Below are positions 10,340 through 21,269 of a stretch of DNA of 64,000 nt, piece after piece. The stretch is from Metallyticus violacea. Lineage: Eukaryota > Arthropoda > Insecta > Mantodea > Metallyticidae. Location of the stretch: assembly GCA_030762175.1 (NCBI GenBank), contig CM060843.1:29966501-30030500 (forward strand), written 5' to 3'. Below the pieces are notes generated by a model. It was given only the letters and a program-made list of their open reading frames with translations, was not told the origin of the DNA and searched no databases. Both the position numbers and the translations under genes were made by a program. Each line of letters starts with the position of its first letter. Within the stretch, counting starts at the first letter, position 1.

Positions 10340-13300
10340 GCTGCCCTAGAGTCAACTGTCCCATCTTGGCGAAGTTCAACTACTTCATTGCTTCGAAGCG
10401 ACGTTAGGACAGGCGGAGAGACTTGCAGGAGAAAGGGTGGGGAGCCCCGCTCTCAGTCGACGGGATTCAAAACACCGCTCGTGCGAGATAGTTTTTACGT
10501 GAAATCTCTGTATTATAGATAGAAATAACCAAGTTAATGCTACCCTTTCTCTTTAACTGCGAACGCACCGTTGCAGAGAGAGCAAATAACATTTTCTTTT
10601 AAAGTTAAAATGTCATACCTTACTTACTTATTATGTCTGATCATTTTCCAATTTCCACTTCTATAGTCTCTAAGAGTCTGCTATCAATTCTGTTATCACC
10701 ATATGTAAAACATTTCTAAACAAATAACTTGAGTTTTCTTTCTGTTTAATGGTGTAGATTCATTAGAGAACTAATATTTCATTTGTTTTCAACCATATTG
10801 CCATGTATAGGCTACTGGCTGTAAGGGAAGTTACATTGCGCAATAGAAATTTGATTGTAAATCTCTCCATGTGCAGATCGTATAGTGTCTGAAGATTGAT
10901 ATATACGACATATCATTGTAAGGTCGCTAGTGTCAATTTTATATGCAACTCTGAAAACTCATGTTGTGATTTAAACTTTATTTATAAGTAATTTTACTCT
11001 TCCCCCAATGCTTAATGTTTTGTTTCTACTTTGGTCTGTATCTCAGATGCAGCCTCATGATTTTTCTCAATTATATACGCTTAGTTTTTTTTTCGTAAAC
11101 TCATTTACCTTGTTTGACGGAAATCTGTGAATTTTATTGTATGAAAGTTCTCCATTTCAACATTTCAGTAAATGTTTCGCTTCGCTGCCCTCATATCTAA
11201 TCGAAAGGTTTCAGCTAACATTTAGATTTTCACTTGCCGATATTTTATTACGTAGCACGTAGCCAGTACTTTTCGTTTTCTTAATCCAATTTAATACATT
11301 CATTGGGTCTACATTAATCATGGAAAACAATAATCTCCGGGAAACCTTTGCCTCTCAAAACTATCTGCAAGACTGCTCGATAACGGCAAGTAAACTTGAG
11401 CTTGGAGCTCCTTGGTAAATTACGTGTTATTTGATAGTGAACTTCAATGCATTTACCAAAACAATCGCTTTTCCTATAGTGTCAAAAAGTGAAATTCAAT
11501 TGCTCAAAATTATTACAGTTGCACGTTCGAAAATATCAAAACCAAAATTTCGTTTATTACGTTTTATTGCACTTTGATTCGGATCGTCTGTTGCTTGCCG
11601 CTGGCTACTGAATATTTCTTTTTTTTTTTAACGTCGACACGCATTAATTGCTTAAGGCTAAGGAATTGAAAAACCAGATATCAAGAGGCCTGGAGTTTGC
11701 ATTGTTCGAGTTGATTGTTCTTTCACTTGATAAACATGCATGTTGTTTAACTCTACAACAGAAAGTTTTGAAGTATACGTTAATCTACCTTACTCAAATG
11801 ACATGACCAACATCGACTATTTAAGACTATCAGATATTTCCGAACCATCACAAATTTTAACTATTTGTATTAGTTGATGCATTAATCGCCAAGCATAATG
11901 ATGATTAAGTATTAAAATATGCCTGTTGTTAATTTATATTCTTTTATCATTATCTTCTCTAAGCCATATCATTCCTTTTAGCTGCTGTAATTTTCTTCAA
12001 AAGAGTCACTTACTGACGGATGTCAGAAATGTCTTCTTCTTCGTTTAAACTTTCTCTGTGTCTCAGAATTCACTTGAATCAGATATAAAATGAAGACCGA
12101 CTCCAATCCTCAGACATAATGCGGGTATCGATAGTACTAAAATGGCGGTTATTGAGGTTCAGAATGTTTCTATTATTTAGCTCATATGTTTCTTTATTTG
12201 ATTCGCTGCAGTTACGTGATTTATTGCAGTGCTCTTTTGTTTTTATTAAGTTAATATTGACTTGGTGAAATTGCACCAGAAACTTGTATAATAGAAAGTG
12301 TTTAATATAACATGGATCGTTTAATGACTGCTCTTTATGAAAAACAATAAAAACCTTAATTTATAAAGTTGGTGTCAGAAGAATTAAAAATGACGTAATA
12401 GTAATATTGCCAAAAAAGTAAATAAACATTAATGGTGTAGACATGTAACAATTGAGTCTGCATTATGCGATAACAACGCTAAGCATTCCGTGTGCTTCAC
12501 AGAGCTCTGATAGCAATGTTTTTTTCCCCCCGAACTGCAGTTGCTGCCTTATCGATCTGTCTCTGTAGCCGCCCGGGGTCCGCCATCTATTGCGCATTGC
12601 ACCAACTGTGTGCTGTTGGAGAGAAAACATGGTGGGGTGGGAATTAGCGCCACCACGCTGTGGAAATAGCAGAACACAGATACCAGCTGCCAACCTTGGC
12701 AGACTCTTTAATATAACACTGACTGACATTCTCTCGGTCAGATTGATTTTGCTTTCTGTTACTGCGTTTTGTAAAACTCCTTGATCAAATTATAACATAT
12801 ATGAATATGATCTGACACTCTTATTACTGAGAAATGTTCAGAAAAATGTTAACGAGAACAATTGTCTGTGCCTTTCGCTGTTATTTAATGTGCTACGTTT
12901 TCTTGTTTGCAATTGCTATAAACATCGTATTAGTAAGGAGTGCCGTAGACAGAAACGAACATTAAATTTCCATTTTTTTGCTACTAAGCATGCTTGGTGT
13001 TGAATCTAAAATTAAAATTAAAGTGTTTTCTGCTTAAATATTTGTTACAGGGTGATTCTTTCGGTATTGCACTCTGCAAACGCGAAAATCGCAGCTCATT
13101 ATAAGGGTACAAGTATATGAAACATGAAGGAAGAATGCTTAAACTTAGAGGAGAATGAGGAAATTCCGATTACCAAGAAAAACAGGCTGTAAATTGTGAA
13201 AAAATTTACATATTTATGTAACACCAAAACGCAAATTTAGGACATTTGTACATGCCATGCTCCGCTATAATATGAAAGGAATAGAAAATTAAATAATTGC

Positions 13301-13370
13301 ATTTAAATTTGTTTTTGATCCAGAATGGGCAACCTGGTAGTGTCCCTGACGCTACAGTGCATGAAGGATC
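10340..13370. other. Noncoding stretch; GC-richer patch at 12540-12710
   Basis: Mostly AT-rich with no gene recognised. The patch at 12540-12710 keeps frames open on both strands (minus 12463-12729, plus 12590-12784) but neither peptide shows a known domain. It could be an untranslated exon or part of an unclassified transposon. Confidence 0.35.
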
Positions 13371-13383
13371 TGAGCCTCCTCAA

Positions 13384-13620
13384 TTAATTGGAACCACTCA
13401 TTTCTAATGTGTGTGTTCGCTGTCTCCATCTTCTCACACAAACTCTCCTAAGATCGTCCTCCACATCTTGAAGCCATTTGAGTCTAGGTCTTCCTCTTCT
13501 ACTTCTTGCTCCCCCTAGATGTCCATATAATGCACTTTTAGACAGTCTGTTTTTTGGAATTCTCTCTAGTGCCCCAACCATTTTAATGTACCAAAACACA
13601 ACACTCAGAAATACCAGTTG
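13384..13620 (-). pseudogene. LINE reverse-transcriptase ORF relic, C-terminal region
   Basis: The minus-strand frame reads GRPRLKWLQDVEDDLRR and then VRRWRQR. This matches the basic, Trp-rich end (GRPxxRWxDDVExDLRxxGVRxWRxxA) found after the reverse-transcriptase domain of many insect non-LTR retrotransposons. An upstream part, MVGALERIPKNRLSKSAL, fits the preceding 'RM.ENRIPKKAL' segment. Only about 70 residues remain, with no catalytic domain, so it is a dead fragment. The LINE clade cannot be assigned from this piece. Confidence 0.75.
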
Positions 13621-14426
13621 ATGCTATATTAGTTCAAGTAGACATGAACAGCCCCTTCCAGAGCGGTGAATATTACTGATCAACTAAACCCAATCCTCCC
13701 AAGTACATTTTTTTAAAAAAATAACAAATCAATAAATAAAGGAAAAGATCTAACGCTATTGAGTGGTGAGATGTGGCATTGAGTTTACTGACAGTGGTAA
13801 GACCGATTGTCTGTATAACATCTGTCCTCCGTGGCATTTAGTTATCTGGGGAACATTACTTGTGAGGTTGGGAGGATGTGTGTATTCATCACTCGAGTTA
13901 GATCCATTGCAGTATTCGTGAGGAAAGTCGTCCAGCAGACATCAATAGCAAATAAGCTTGATGGAAGAACTCTGGACATTATGGAGAACATTTTAAAGAT
14001 GGTATAACTTTGAAGGATATCTGGCCAACAATACGTTTCCCTATAGAGTATCTTAAAAGAAGTGGTGTTTGCCTATACAGAAACTGGAAATAAATGTTCA
14101 AGGCAAAGTTGCTGCAGATCAACGAGAACTTCTTGCAGACATGCAAAGTTTTTTTATGATCAAGATTGCTATCGTATATGCATGTTTTTTTTAAGTGTAA
14201 GTGTATTTATTTCAACAATGGCTTGCGGATACACAAATTAAATACTAGTCAGACCGTTCGTGCTCCTATTTACATATATGAAATGCTGAGAAAACAGTAA
14301 AAAACCAAACACACAGAAATACACAGAATTACATATGTAAAAACATTAACTTAAATGCTCTTGAGATATTCATCTTTTCTGGATCTTGCAGCGAAAGAAC
14401 GACCACGCATTTGAGCAAGGTGTTAT

Positions 14427-14700
14427 ATGTCTGATAAAACTAATTTGTCTGTTTCTATGGTTTTTAAACCATACTTTATTTCTTTGTATTGTTGTGAGAG
14501 CTACATTTATTGTAAGAAGTTCATTGGTTTATACAGCGATCTACGTACGGAACTTTCACAGAAACTCCAGAGTGTTCGTAACACATGCGTTCGCTTTATC
14601 CGCCGCCATGAACTCCAACAGAAATATTCAGAGAACAAGAGAATGGGAAGGAAGGAGAAGATTTTTTACCTATGAGTGGTGAAAACGAAAAATTATGAAA
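14427..14700 (+). pseudogene. LINE reverse-transcriptase relic (thumb region)
   Basis: The plus-strand frame contains YSDLRTELSQKLQSVRNTC followed by VRFI. This corresponds to the LxxxLQRxQNxCVRFI segment that follows the reverse-transcriptase palm domain in Jockey/CR1-like LINEs. The flanks are frame-broken. The AT-rich DNA to about 15300 (repeated 'gtaattt' and 'tttagtagtgtaat' motifs) may be the 3' untranslated part of the same element, split by the microsatellite at 14798-14885. Confidence 0.55.
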
Positions 14701-14797
14701 ATTTCGAGAGGAACTTTGGACGAGTATAGGTAAAGGACAAGAGAAATGGAAGCAACATATAATAAACAGGGGGTAGAAGAAAATAGAGAAGAGTATA

Positions 14798-14829
<32 letters not shown>

Positions 14830-14842
14830 GAAGAAGAAGAAG

Positions 14843-14874
<32 letters not shown>

Positions 14875-14885
14875 GAAGTAGAAGT
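14798..14885 (+). repeat. Compound (ATG)n(AAG)n microsatellite
   Basis: About ten ATG units (14798-14827) pass directly into about 15 AAG units (14828-14872), then imperfect AGTAGA repeats. Its complement produces a false poly-Ile/poly-Phe frame on the minus strand. Confidence 0.95.
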
Positions 14886-14999
14886 GATGGGGTAGTAGAA
14901 GTATATAGTAGAATATTAAGTGAGCTGGTAGACGCAAGTTAGATAGGACGAGGAAAGTGCTGGTTACCAGTACGTTACGTTTGGTTTCCTTGGATGGAT

Positions 15000-15700
15000 C
15001 ATTTTAGTGTAGGTAGATAGCTGGCTACTAGTTATTGTTATGTATATTGACTTGCAGTAGAATTGTAAGTTTGTGTAATTTAGTAATTTTTGTAATTTTG
15101 TAATTCTGTTTAATTTAGTTTTTAGTAGTGTAATATTTACTTTTATTTTAAGTTATATCTTTGATTTGTTTATATAGTAATAGATTTAATCTGTAGAAAT
15201 ATTCCGTATCGTGTGAAAAGAAATTTGATAAATGATAAAATTTGAAAATACACGTTCCGGTATAGGCAACAAGGTGCCGGGACGGAGTATTGCAGATTTT
15301 ATTTTATAGTTAATACTTCCAACAACATTATATTCTTCATCTAAAGGCTAGGCAATTACTCCACTCTCTCTGTGTGCTGTATCACATCACGTGTAAGCAT
15401 CTTGTCTCTCTTTTACACTTTTAACTTCATCCTGCCAATACCACATCACCACTCACCTCTTTCTTGATCTTGAAATTCACTGCTACAAGATATCGGAGGT
15501 AGTCGAACTCTAACTACCTTTAAATCTGTATAAATTAAACTTTTATTTAGTAATCAGAACTAGGCGCCTTAGTTAAATTTTTATCATGTGCTTAAAATGG
15601 TAAAATATGTTAACTCTGTCAGTGTCCGTGTAGTTTCATGTAATACTTAATAAATATAAATATAATGTTTACATTATATGCATTTGCTTGGTTCTAACTA
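15000..15700. other. AT-rich stretch, possibly LINE 3' untranslated sequence
   Basis: No frames of interest. A short GC-richer motif (GGTGCCGGGACGGAG, near 15272) stands out but is not recognised. Confidence 0.3.
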
Positions 15701-15719
15701 AATATAACTAGACTGTTTT

Positions 15720-15808
15720 ACGTAATATGCGTATTAATATTTGTTTCTCTTTCATTATGTTTCTCCTAATCTAATGTTGTTCATGCTATCCTCACCATCG
15801 CTCTTATC

Positions 15809-15862
<54 letters not shown>

Positions 15863-15964
15863 ACTATCATCTTTTATAGTAACCACATATTCACTCATGT
15901 ATTTTATGTATTTGTTATTTTTACTTGGTTTAGTGTAAGAGATGGCATTAACTCTGCCAGGGAA

Positions 15965-15994
<30 letters not shown>
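15720..15994 (+). mobile_element. LINE 3' end with (TTA)n tail
   Basis: The stretch ends in GTAAGAGATGGCATTAACTC then TGCCAGG and a (TTA)n run (15965-15993). This resembles the terminal motif 'gagagggccttaactctgccag' found at the 3' ends of insect Jockey-like LINEs just before a simple-repeat tail. No coding part is visible; a TA/TG microsatellite sits inside. Compare the 3' end at 63230-63402. Confidence 0.55.
15806..15861 (+). repeat. Compound (TA)n(TG)n microsatellite
   Basis: About ten TA units run straight into about sixteen TG units. The same architecture recurs at 50917-50968. Confidence 0.95.
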
Positions 15995-15995
<1 letters not shown>

Positions 15996-15999
15996 GATA

Positions 16000-17125
16000 A
16001 GCCATCTAAGCAAAATGAGTAACGCTAACTGATTTCTCGGAGAACTTTCACATGCCAGTAGAGAGGGCGATTGCTTGATTTATTTCCCAGCCTTACACCT
16101 TACTCGGATTACACACTAAATAATGAAAAAGAGGATGATGATGATGATAATAATGATGACTTTTTTGCACAATGAGTGTATGGGAAATGGCCTCGATGTC
16201 CATGAGAAGGGCGTAGTCTCTGAACACTTGGCCGCCTCAGCAAGATCTATCTGTTTGTGAGTATTATTCTAATATTGTGCACACTTTGTTTCAATCTGTT
16301 TCTGAATAACAGAGACTATAGGCAAAGCCCCAATCTCAACCTGTTGCACAGGACGATAATTAAGCAGAGCTATATAAACGGGGGAATTACTTCCTGCTTT
16401 TACTAACAAAACAGACGTTAAAATTTCATTCACAGCTGCTGTAAACCTGCTACTGTGAGAGCAAATGCCTATTCACTCCCTCCGGACTGCAGTTTTTTAT
16501 GATAGAATTTTGTGGCTTCCTTTATACAAAATCATGCAATATGTTAAATCATAACAAATCACTAGTACGAGTCTGTAACGATTGTCTTGTATTATTCCCT
16601 AGGATAAATATTATTTTAATTTTCTCATCAATAGAACATTTTACAGATTATTGAACGAATCCATTATTGAGTATATTATAATATATTAATACTATTCAAT
16701 GAATATTTAACGCTGTCTTTGCTTAGGCAAATGTCACCTTACTAAATTAAAAATGTGAAACTATACATTTTAAAATACAAGTGTGTGTGTAATTTTAAGT
16801 GCAATTTGTTACGCATTCCAAAATTATAAAATGTCAGCTCTCTTTCTTTTTAACCAGTTTATCCTTTTCTTTTATGAACACACATTTTCCAGCATTTATT
16901 TGAGCTTCTTTTTTGCATGCTATTGCATGAAATTTGTTCGGAAAACAATGTCAAATTCTCTATTAAGAGTTATTTTTGGTTTGCGTCTGCAACCTTGTGT
17001 GGCAAAGATAATGCCAGTCGCTGGTTCCGTTATTGATGTTCTCTCACATATTTATTCCCATAACCTTGATCAATAAAAACATCACAACATATAATTTTGT
17101 TTCATAATGAGTACTAATCGGTATT
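16000..17125. other. Noncoding stretch
   Basis: Contains an imperfect GAT/AAT run (about 16133-16158) and a lone TATA-like CTATATAAACGGGG (about 16370). A 97-codon plus frame (16783-17076) has no recognisable domain and looks random. Confidence 0.4.
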
Positions 17126-17128
17126 ATA

Positions 17129-18455
17129 CGAGGTAGTATCCAGAATACTCGGGACTGGTGTTGTATTATGGTAAAGAACTTACTTTGAGACTAATGACTG
17201 CCGTCACCCTTGAAGTAGTTCCCTTCCACACGTATACACCGGTCCCAGCGATTCTGCCATTTTCCAAGTGCATCTTGGAAGTCATGTTCTTTGAGGGTGT
17301 TTAGCACAGACAACGTTTCTTCTTGAATCTTCTCAATTGAGTAGAACCGACGTCCTTTCAATTCGATTTTCAGTTTAAAGAATAGAGCGAAGTCGCAGGT
17401 TGCCAAATCAGGCGAGTACGGTGGGGGGGTGGCACCGTCATGCTGTTTTTCGTCAAGGAGCTCCTGGTGAACAAGGAATTGTGACAGGGCGCATTATAAT
17501 GATGCAACAGCCAGTTCCCTTGTCGCCAAAGTTCGGGCCGTCGTCTCCGCACATTTTCACGGAGTCGTCGCAAAGCGTCACTGTAGTACGTGGAATTCAC
17601 TGTTTGATTTGATGGGACGAATTCTTTGTGCACAATCCCCCTTGGTATCAAAGAAAACGAGGAGCATGCTCTTGACTTTGCTCTTCACTTGTCTCGCTTT
17701 GTTTTTGTTCTTGGCGAGTTTGGCGAGTTCGGGCTCTTCCACAGGGAGGATTGCTGTTTTGTCTCAGGGTTATTAGCGTACATCCGGCTCTCATCGTCGG
17801 TGATGACCTAGACAAGAAGGTTATCGGATATGGCCTGACGAAGCTCCGTGCAAACTTCAACACGTTGCGCCTTCTGATCAGCAGTCAGGATCCTTGGCAC
17901 AACTTTTGCGGCGTCACAATGCATGCCCAATTCATCAGTTAAAATTCGTTGGCATGTCCCATAATCAATTCCCACTTCATGGGCAAGGTCTTCAATGGTT
18001 CGATGTCGATCCTAACGAACGAAGTGTTGAGCTTTGACAACAATGTCAGGCGTTGTGCTGCTGACGACTTACCGGTGTGAGCATTCAATAGCTGTACGGC
18101 CGCTCCTGAACTGAGCATGCTACTCAAACGCAAGTGTATGGCTCATGCTTTGTCCCCCAAATACTTGTTTAATCATTGCGACGGTCTCTGCAGCATTTTT
18201 CCCGAGATTTGCACAGAATTTGATGCACACTCTCAGTTCTAATCTTGGACCCAACGTAAAATCACCACACGATATACACATCATCATGAGTATCATGAAA
18301 AGTACTATAGAATCTCAACACATCTACCCAGCTGCATGAAATTTTAAACACTCACTCATCAGATGTGCTAATGTTGCCACCTAGACGGTACAAAACTCTG
18401 CTGCAACTACTGTTGAGATGGCAGCACCAGTCCCGATTATTGTGGATACCACTCG
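17129..18455 (-). mobile_element. Mariner element, nearly complete, inactive
   Basis: This 1327-bp element, typical for mariner, has terminal inverted repeats of about 32 bp. The left end starts CGAGGTAGTATCCAGAATAC and the right end is the complement of CGAGTGGTATCCACAATAAT; both share TCGGGACTGGTG. It is flanked by TA at 17127-17128 and 18456-18457, the usual mariner target duplication. A broken transposase frame runs on the minus strand. No other transposon is inserted in it. It is a recognisable but dead cut-and-paste DNA transposon of the IS630/Tc1/mariner superfamily. Confidence 0.93.
17191..18140 (-). pseudogene. Mariner transposase, broken
   Basis: Minus-strand frames carry, in order: an HTH-side segment with VVPRILTADQKAQRVEVC (about 17850-17910, one frame), the first catalytic Asp region TDDESRMY (near 17800), then HKEFVPSNQTVNSTYY and RRLRENVRRRRPELWRQG, the second Asp region LLHHYNAPCHNS, and the last region YSPDLATCDFALFF, GRRFYSIEKIQEE and GKWQNRWDRC. 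These match mariner transposase blocks in order. The second catalytic Asp (normally HHDNAP) is Tyr here. A frameshift lies in the C-rich run near 17424-17431, another frame change and a stop sit near 17805. The enzyme cannot be made. Confidence 0.92.
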
Positions 18456-18559
18456 TAGGAGCTGTTTCAAGCGGTTAGTCACACATTTCAGACATTTTAT
18501 AAACTTTTTACCGCAATTCTGATTTTGTTAAGATCCTCCGCAATACAGGTTTATATCGT

Positions 18560-18870
18560 AGACTTTTTTCTCTGTTATAGTGGTCATTTCCAACATAACA
18601 CAATACAATAAAGTTTACTTCATTTATACACTGTAATTAAAAACAATGGCACATTAATAAACTGTAGTAGAACAAAGATTTGAGTTATGCTTATCTCTTA
18701 ACCGCAAACTGAGTTTTAGATACACAAAGACAGAAATAATACTTACTCTCGTAACAGCAAACTGCGACTGACCAGCCACATGCAGCCATCAGTACGGTTA
18801 CTATCTGTTGTTATGATAGGCGACTGGCATGACCTTGGCATAGCGGGCTCTGCTCTCAGCCGCGGAAACA
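18560..18870 (-). repeat. Dispersed repeat RA, minus-strand copy
   Basis: The reverse complement matches 4370-4635. It lies about 100 bp beyond the mariner. The copies are diverged with indels. No coding potential is visible. Confidence 0.6.
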
Positions 18871-20370
18871 AGTCAAAAGTAATTTTCGGTGCTATTAGCA
18901 ACTTTTATACTTTCATTCTTCTGTTTTTCCAGAATAATCATGAAGTCTGTCAGTAAAATCCTCTTTACTGGTATCATATTATGAACTAGCAAATCATTCA
19001 CAGCTTCTGATAGAAACAGCATTTTTTCTACTACTACTTAAAGATCTTGCAGTCAAAAGCGTAGTAACTAACTAATTACTGGTCTACTAATATTGTAATT
19101 AATTATTGACTCTGGCTTGATGATTTCTTCTCCCTCGCAGTGCTAGCATGAGAGGCACTAATTTTACTATAAAGAATGTTAACATCTGTAGAAGATCTCT
19201 GTTTTATCGCAAACAAATGCTGCTTTATTCAGCATGTGTTCCCTTCCATCAAAAATTGTTTTAATTTCTTGCCGTAACTCTTCTGTTTTCATAACAGTTC
19301 TTAGGCCTTATGTTTTATTTACCCTTAAAATAGCTGATACATATAAACATCTATCCCTATGTTCTCTACCAAAATAATTCCCACTTTCTTTCTTTCAAAT
19401 AGCTACTGGATACCATTGTCTCTGTTCTGAACAAATATCACAATCGAAGACTAAATTGCATAAGAATAGCATAGTTCGAGTTATTACTGATTTATATGGC
19501 TTGATTTCATATATACTTTCAAACCTACTCTGCCTCTAACGGGACATATTGCATAAGTTTGGAAGCGACCTTTTTATATGCTACAGTATCTAAAAAAAAG
19601 GTTATTTATGCAGTGGTACCTATCTGCCTCCATTTTTCCCGAAATAAATTTTGAATTTTCGTTTAGTTGAAGTATGAAAAGAATAGATCTGAATCTATTC
19701 TTATTCAACAACTTGCAAGCCCAGAATACAGTAAAAATGGATATAATGGCCGGCATTCGCCGATTTTGAGTAATTTTATTATGCAAATATGCAATGTTAT
19801 AGAAAACAAACAAAATTCTTAAAAATTCTTAAAAAATTATCCTTGGTTACCAATTTCACATAAATTTCGATTTATTTTTTTTTTAAGTTTCCCCACTTGC
19901 AGGTTTATTTGATTCCATTTTATTTCTGCATCATTCCATTGTCAAAAAAGAATACTAATATTTGATTAAATTGTAAATTCTCTCTAGCCGTGACATATTT
20001 AAACACAGACAGATCCGTTTTAGAGACATTCTGTGATCACTCCTTCGGATTTAATTGCATCTCTGTTTTCTGTATTTCATCGTCACCAAAACAAATATAG
20101 CTGTATTATACCTGAAACAGGCTCTTATATGGACATTTTCGAAATGTATAGCTAGCAAATAGCTTTTACTCTTAAACATTTTCCATAAAAAACACCAGAA
20201 AGAATTGCCCGTATCACTTGAACCTTCTTGTTCAAAATCGCCTGTATCATTGTTTATGAACCCCTGAAAAAAAAAAAAAATCCCAAAAACTTAATTCTTC
20301 TCAATATTTGTTCCGGCCGTTTCACAACCTCTTCGTTTAAAATCACAACAGTTGTGTTAAAACCGATATC
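18870..20370. other. AT-rich noncoding stretch
   Basis: The plus strand is pyrimidine-rich and G-poor (19000-19560), as in antisense LINE bodies elsewhere in the window, but no protein motif could be confirmed. Short poly-A/T runs occur near 19866 and 20267. Confidence 0.35.
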
Positions 20371-20372
20371 AC

Positions 20373-20430
20373 CTTCAGGCGGTAACGCTTCGGAGTCCAT
20401 GCAGTAAGTCTCGAGTTCAAATCTCATGCT
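20373..20430 (+). repeat. tRNA-like fragment interrupted by SINE1-B
   Basis: GGCGGTAACGCTTCGGAGTC followed by a B-box-like GAGTTCAAATCTC resembles the tRNA head of another SINE, possibly related to SINE3. SINE1-B begins right beside it, so the younger element may have landed in it. Confidence 0.35.
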
Positions 20431-20725
20431 TATATTATTTATTTGATTTATTTACGGACGCTCTTTAACAACCCAGGTTATCAGCTTGCCGTTCAATTCA
20501 GGGCGTGAAACGGCCGATAAATTTTGCTCAGAGACCTCTTCTTTCATGTTTGACGTTCTTTGGGTGCTGTAAATCTACGACACGGGACCCACGGCTTTAT
20601 TTCCCTTCGGAAGGAAAGCATACTTATGATTTTTACGCCCGAAAAAAAATCATCGACCATGGCTAGGATCCACGATCTTGGGTCTACGAGGCAAATATGA
20701 TTACCACTACACCACCAGGACCGAC
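20429..20725 (-). mobile_element. SINE1 copy B
   Basis: On the minus strand it carries the SINE1 head (GTCCTGGTGGTGTAGTGGTA), the GGGCGTAAA body, CTTCC(T)TTCGGAAGGGAAA, GGCCGTTTCACGCCCTG and the AAATAAATC tail. The B-box core is lost by a small deletion near 20665-20672, so it should not be transcribable by Pol III. Imperfect repeats tcaaatctcatg (20417-20428) and tcaaatcccttg (20726-20737) may be its target duplication. Confidence 0.88.
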
Positions 20726-20873
20726 TCAAATCCCTTGAGAACAGCCATCCTGCTCTTGGGTTTTTTCATGTCTTTCGCGGGTCGTTTAGGAGAATGCTGG
20801 AATGGATATTTCCTTTACACGAATTTTGTACTCTTGCTTTTCATATTATTTCATTCCGTTGGTTTTATTACAG

Positions 20874-21115
20874 GGTCGAAAGCGCCAGGGCGAAGTGATG
20901 TGGTGCGGTGTGACGGTAGCTTGCGCTTCCGTGGAAAAGTTTCTACCCCGGCGTCTGGCATGGAAGCGGTTCTTCTGAGGGACTCAACATTCCCGGGAAG
21001 ACACGTTAGGGACCTGGTCTACATACGCGCAGTCACCTCCCAAAGGTCCGCCACCAGATGACTTCATCTCCAAACTGTTTCTTTCGTATGAGCCTCACTG
21101 CAGTGTAGGCCTTGG
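20874..21115 (+). other. Possible exon-like GC-richer block
   Basis: A pyrimidine-rich tract ending TTTTATTACAG (20864-20873) precedes a GC-richer block, and CTTGG|GTAAGACT (21115/21116) follows. It thus looks like a 242-bp internal exon. One plus frame is open to 21061 only, so it would have to be a terminal, untranslated or noncoding exon. The encoded residues show no known domain. An unclassified transposon fragment is an equal alternative. Confidence 0.2.
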
Positions 21116-21269
21116 GTAAGACTAAAATTTCAAAAATATCCTCCTCCGACCTTAATAATTCAACCAAAATCAGTATTTCTGAACAGTGTACCCTCTGCAG
21201 GCTAGGATATAGGTAAGTAAACGGACAACGAACAAGCATTAGAGAATACAACAATTGTCGCAATTAAGC

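Noticed and set aside
14596..14937. Minus-strand frame of 113 codons with poly-Phe and poly-Ile
   Set aside because: It is the complement of the ATG/AAG microsatellite; simple repeats stay open in one frame.
16360..16385. TATA-like CTATATAAACGGGG
   Set aside because: No other promoter element, downstream frame or exon context was found.
20678..21061. Plus-strand frame of 127 codons starting inside SINE1-B
   Set aside because: Its first part is antisense SINE and its middle is a T-rich tract; only the 3' block is of any interest and is listed separately.
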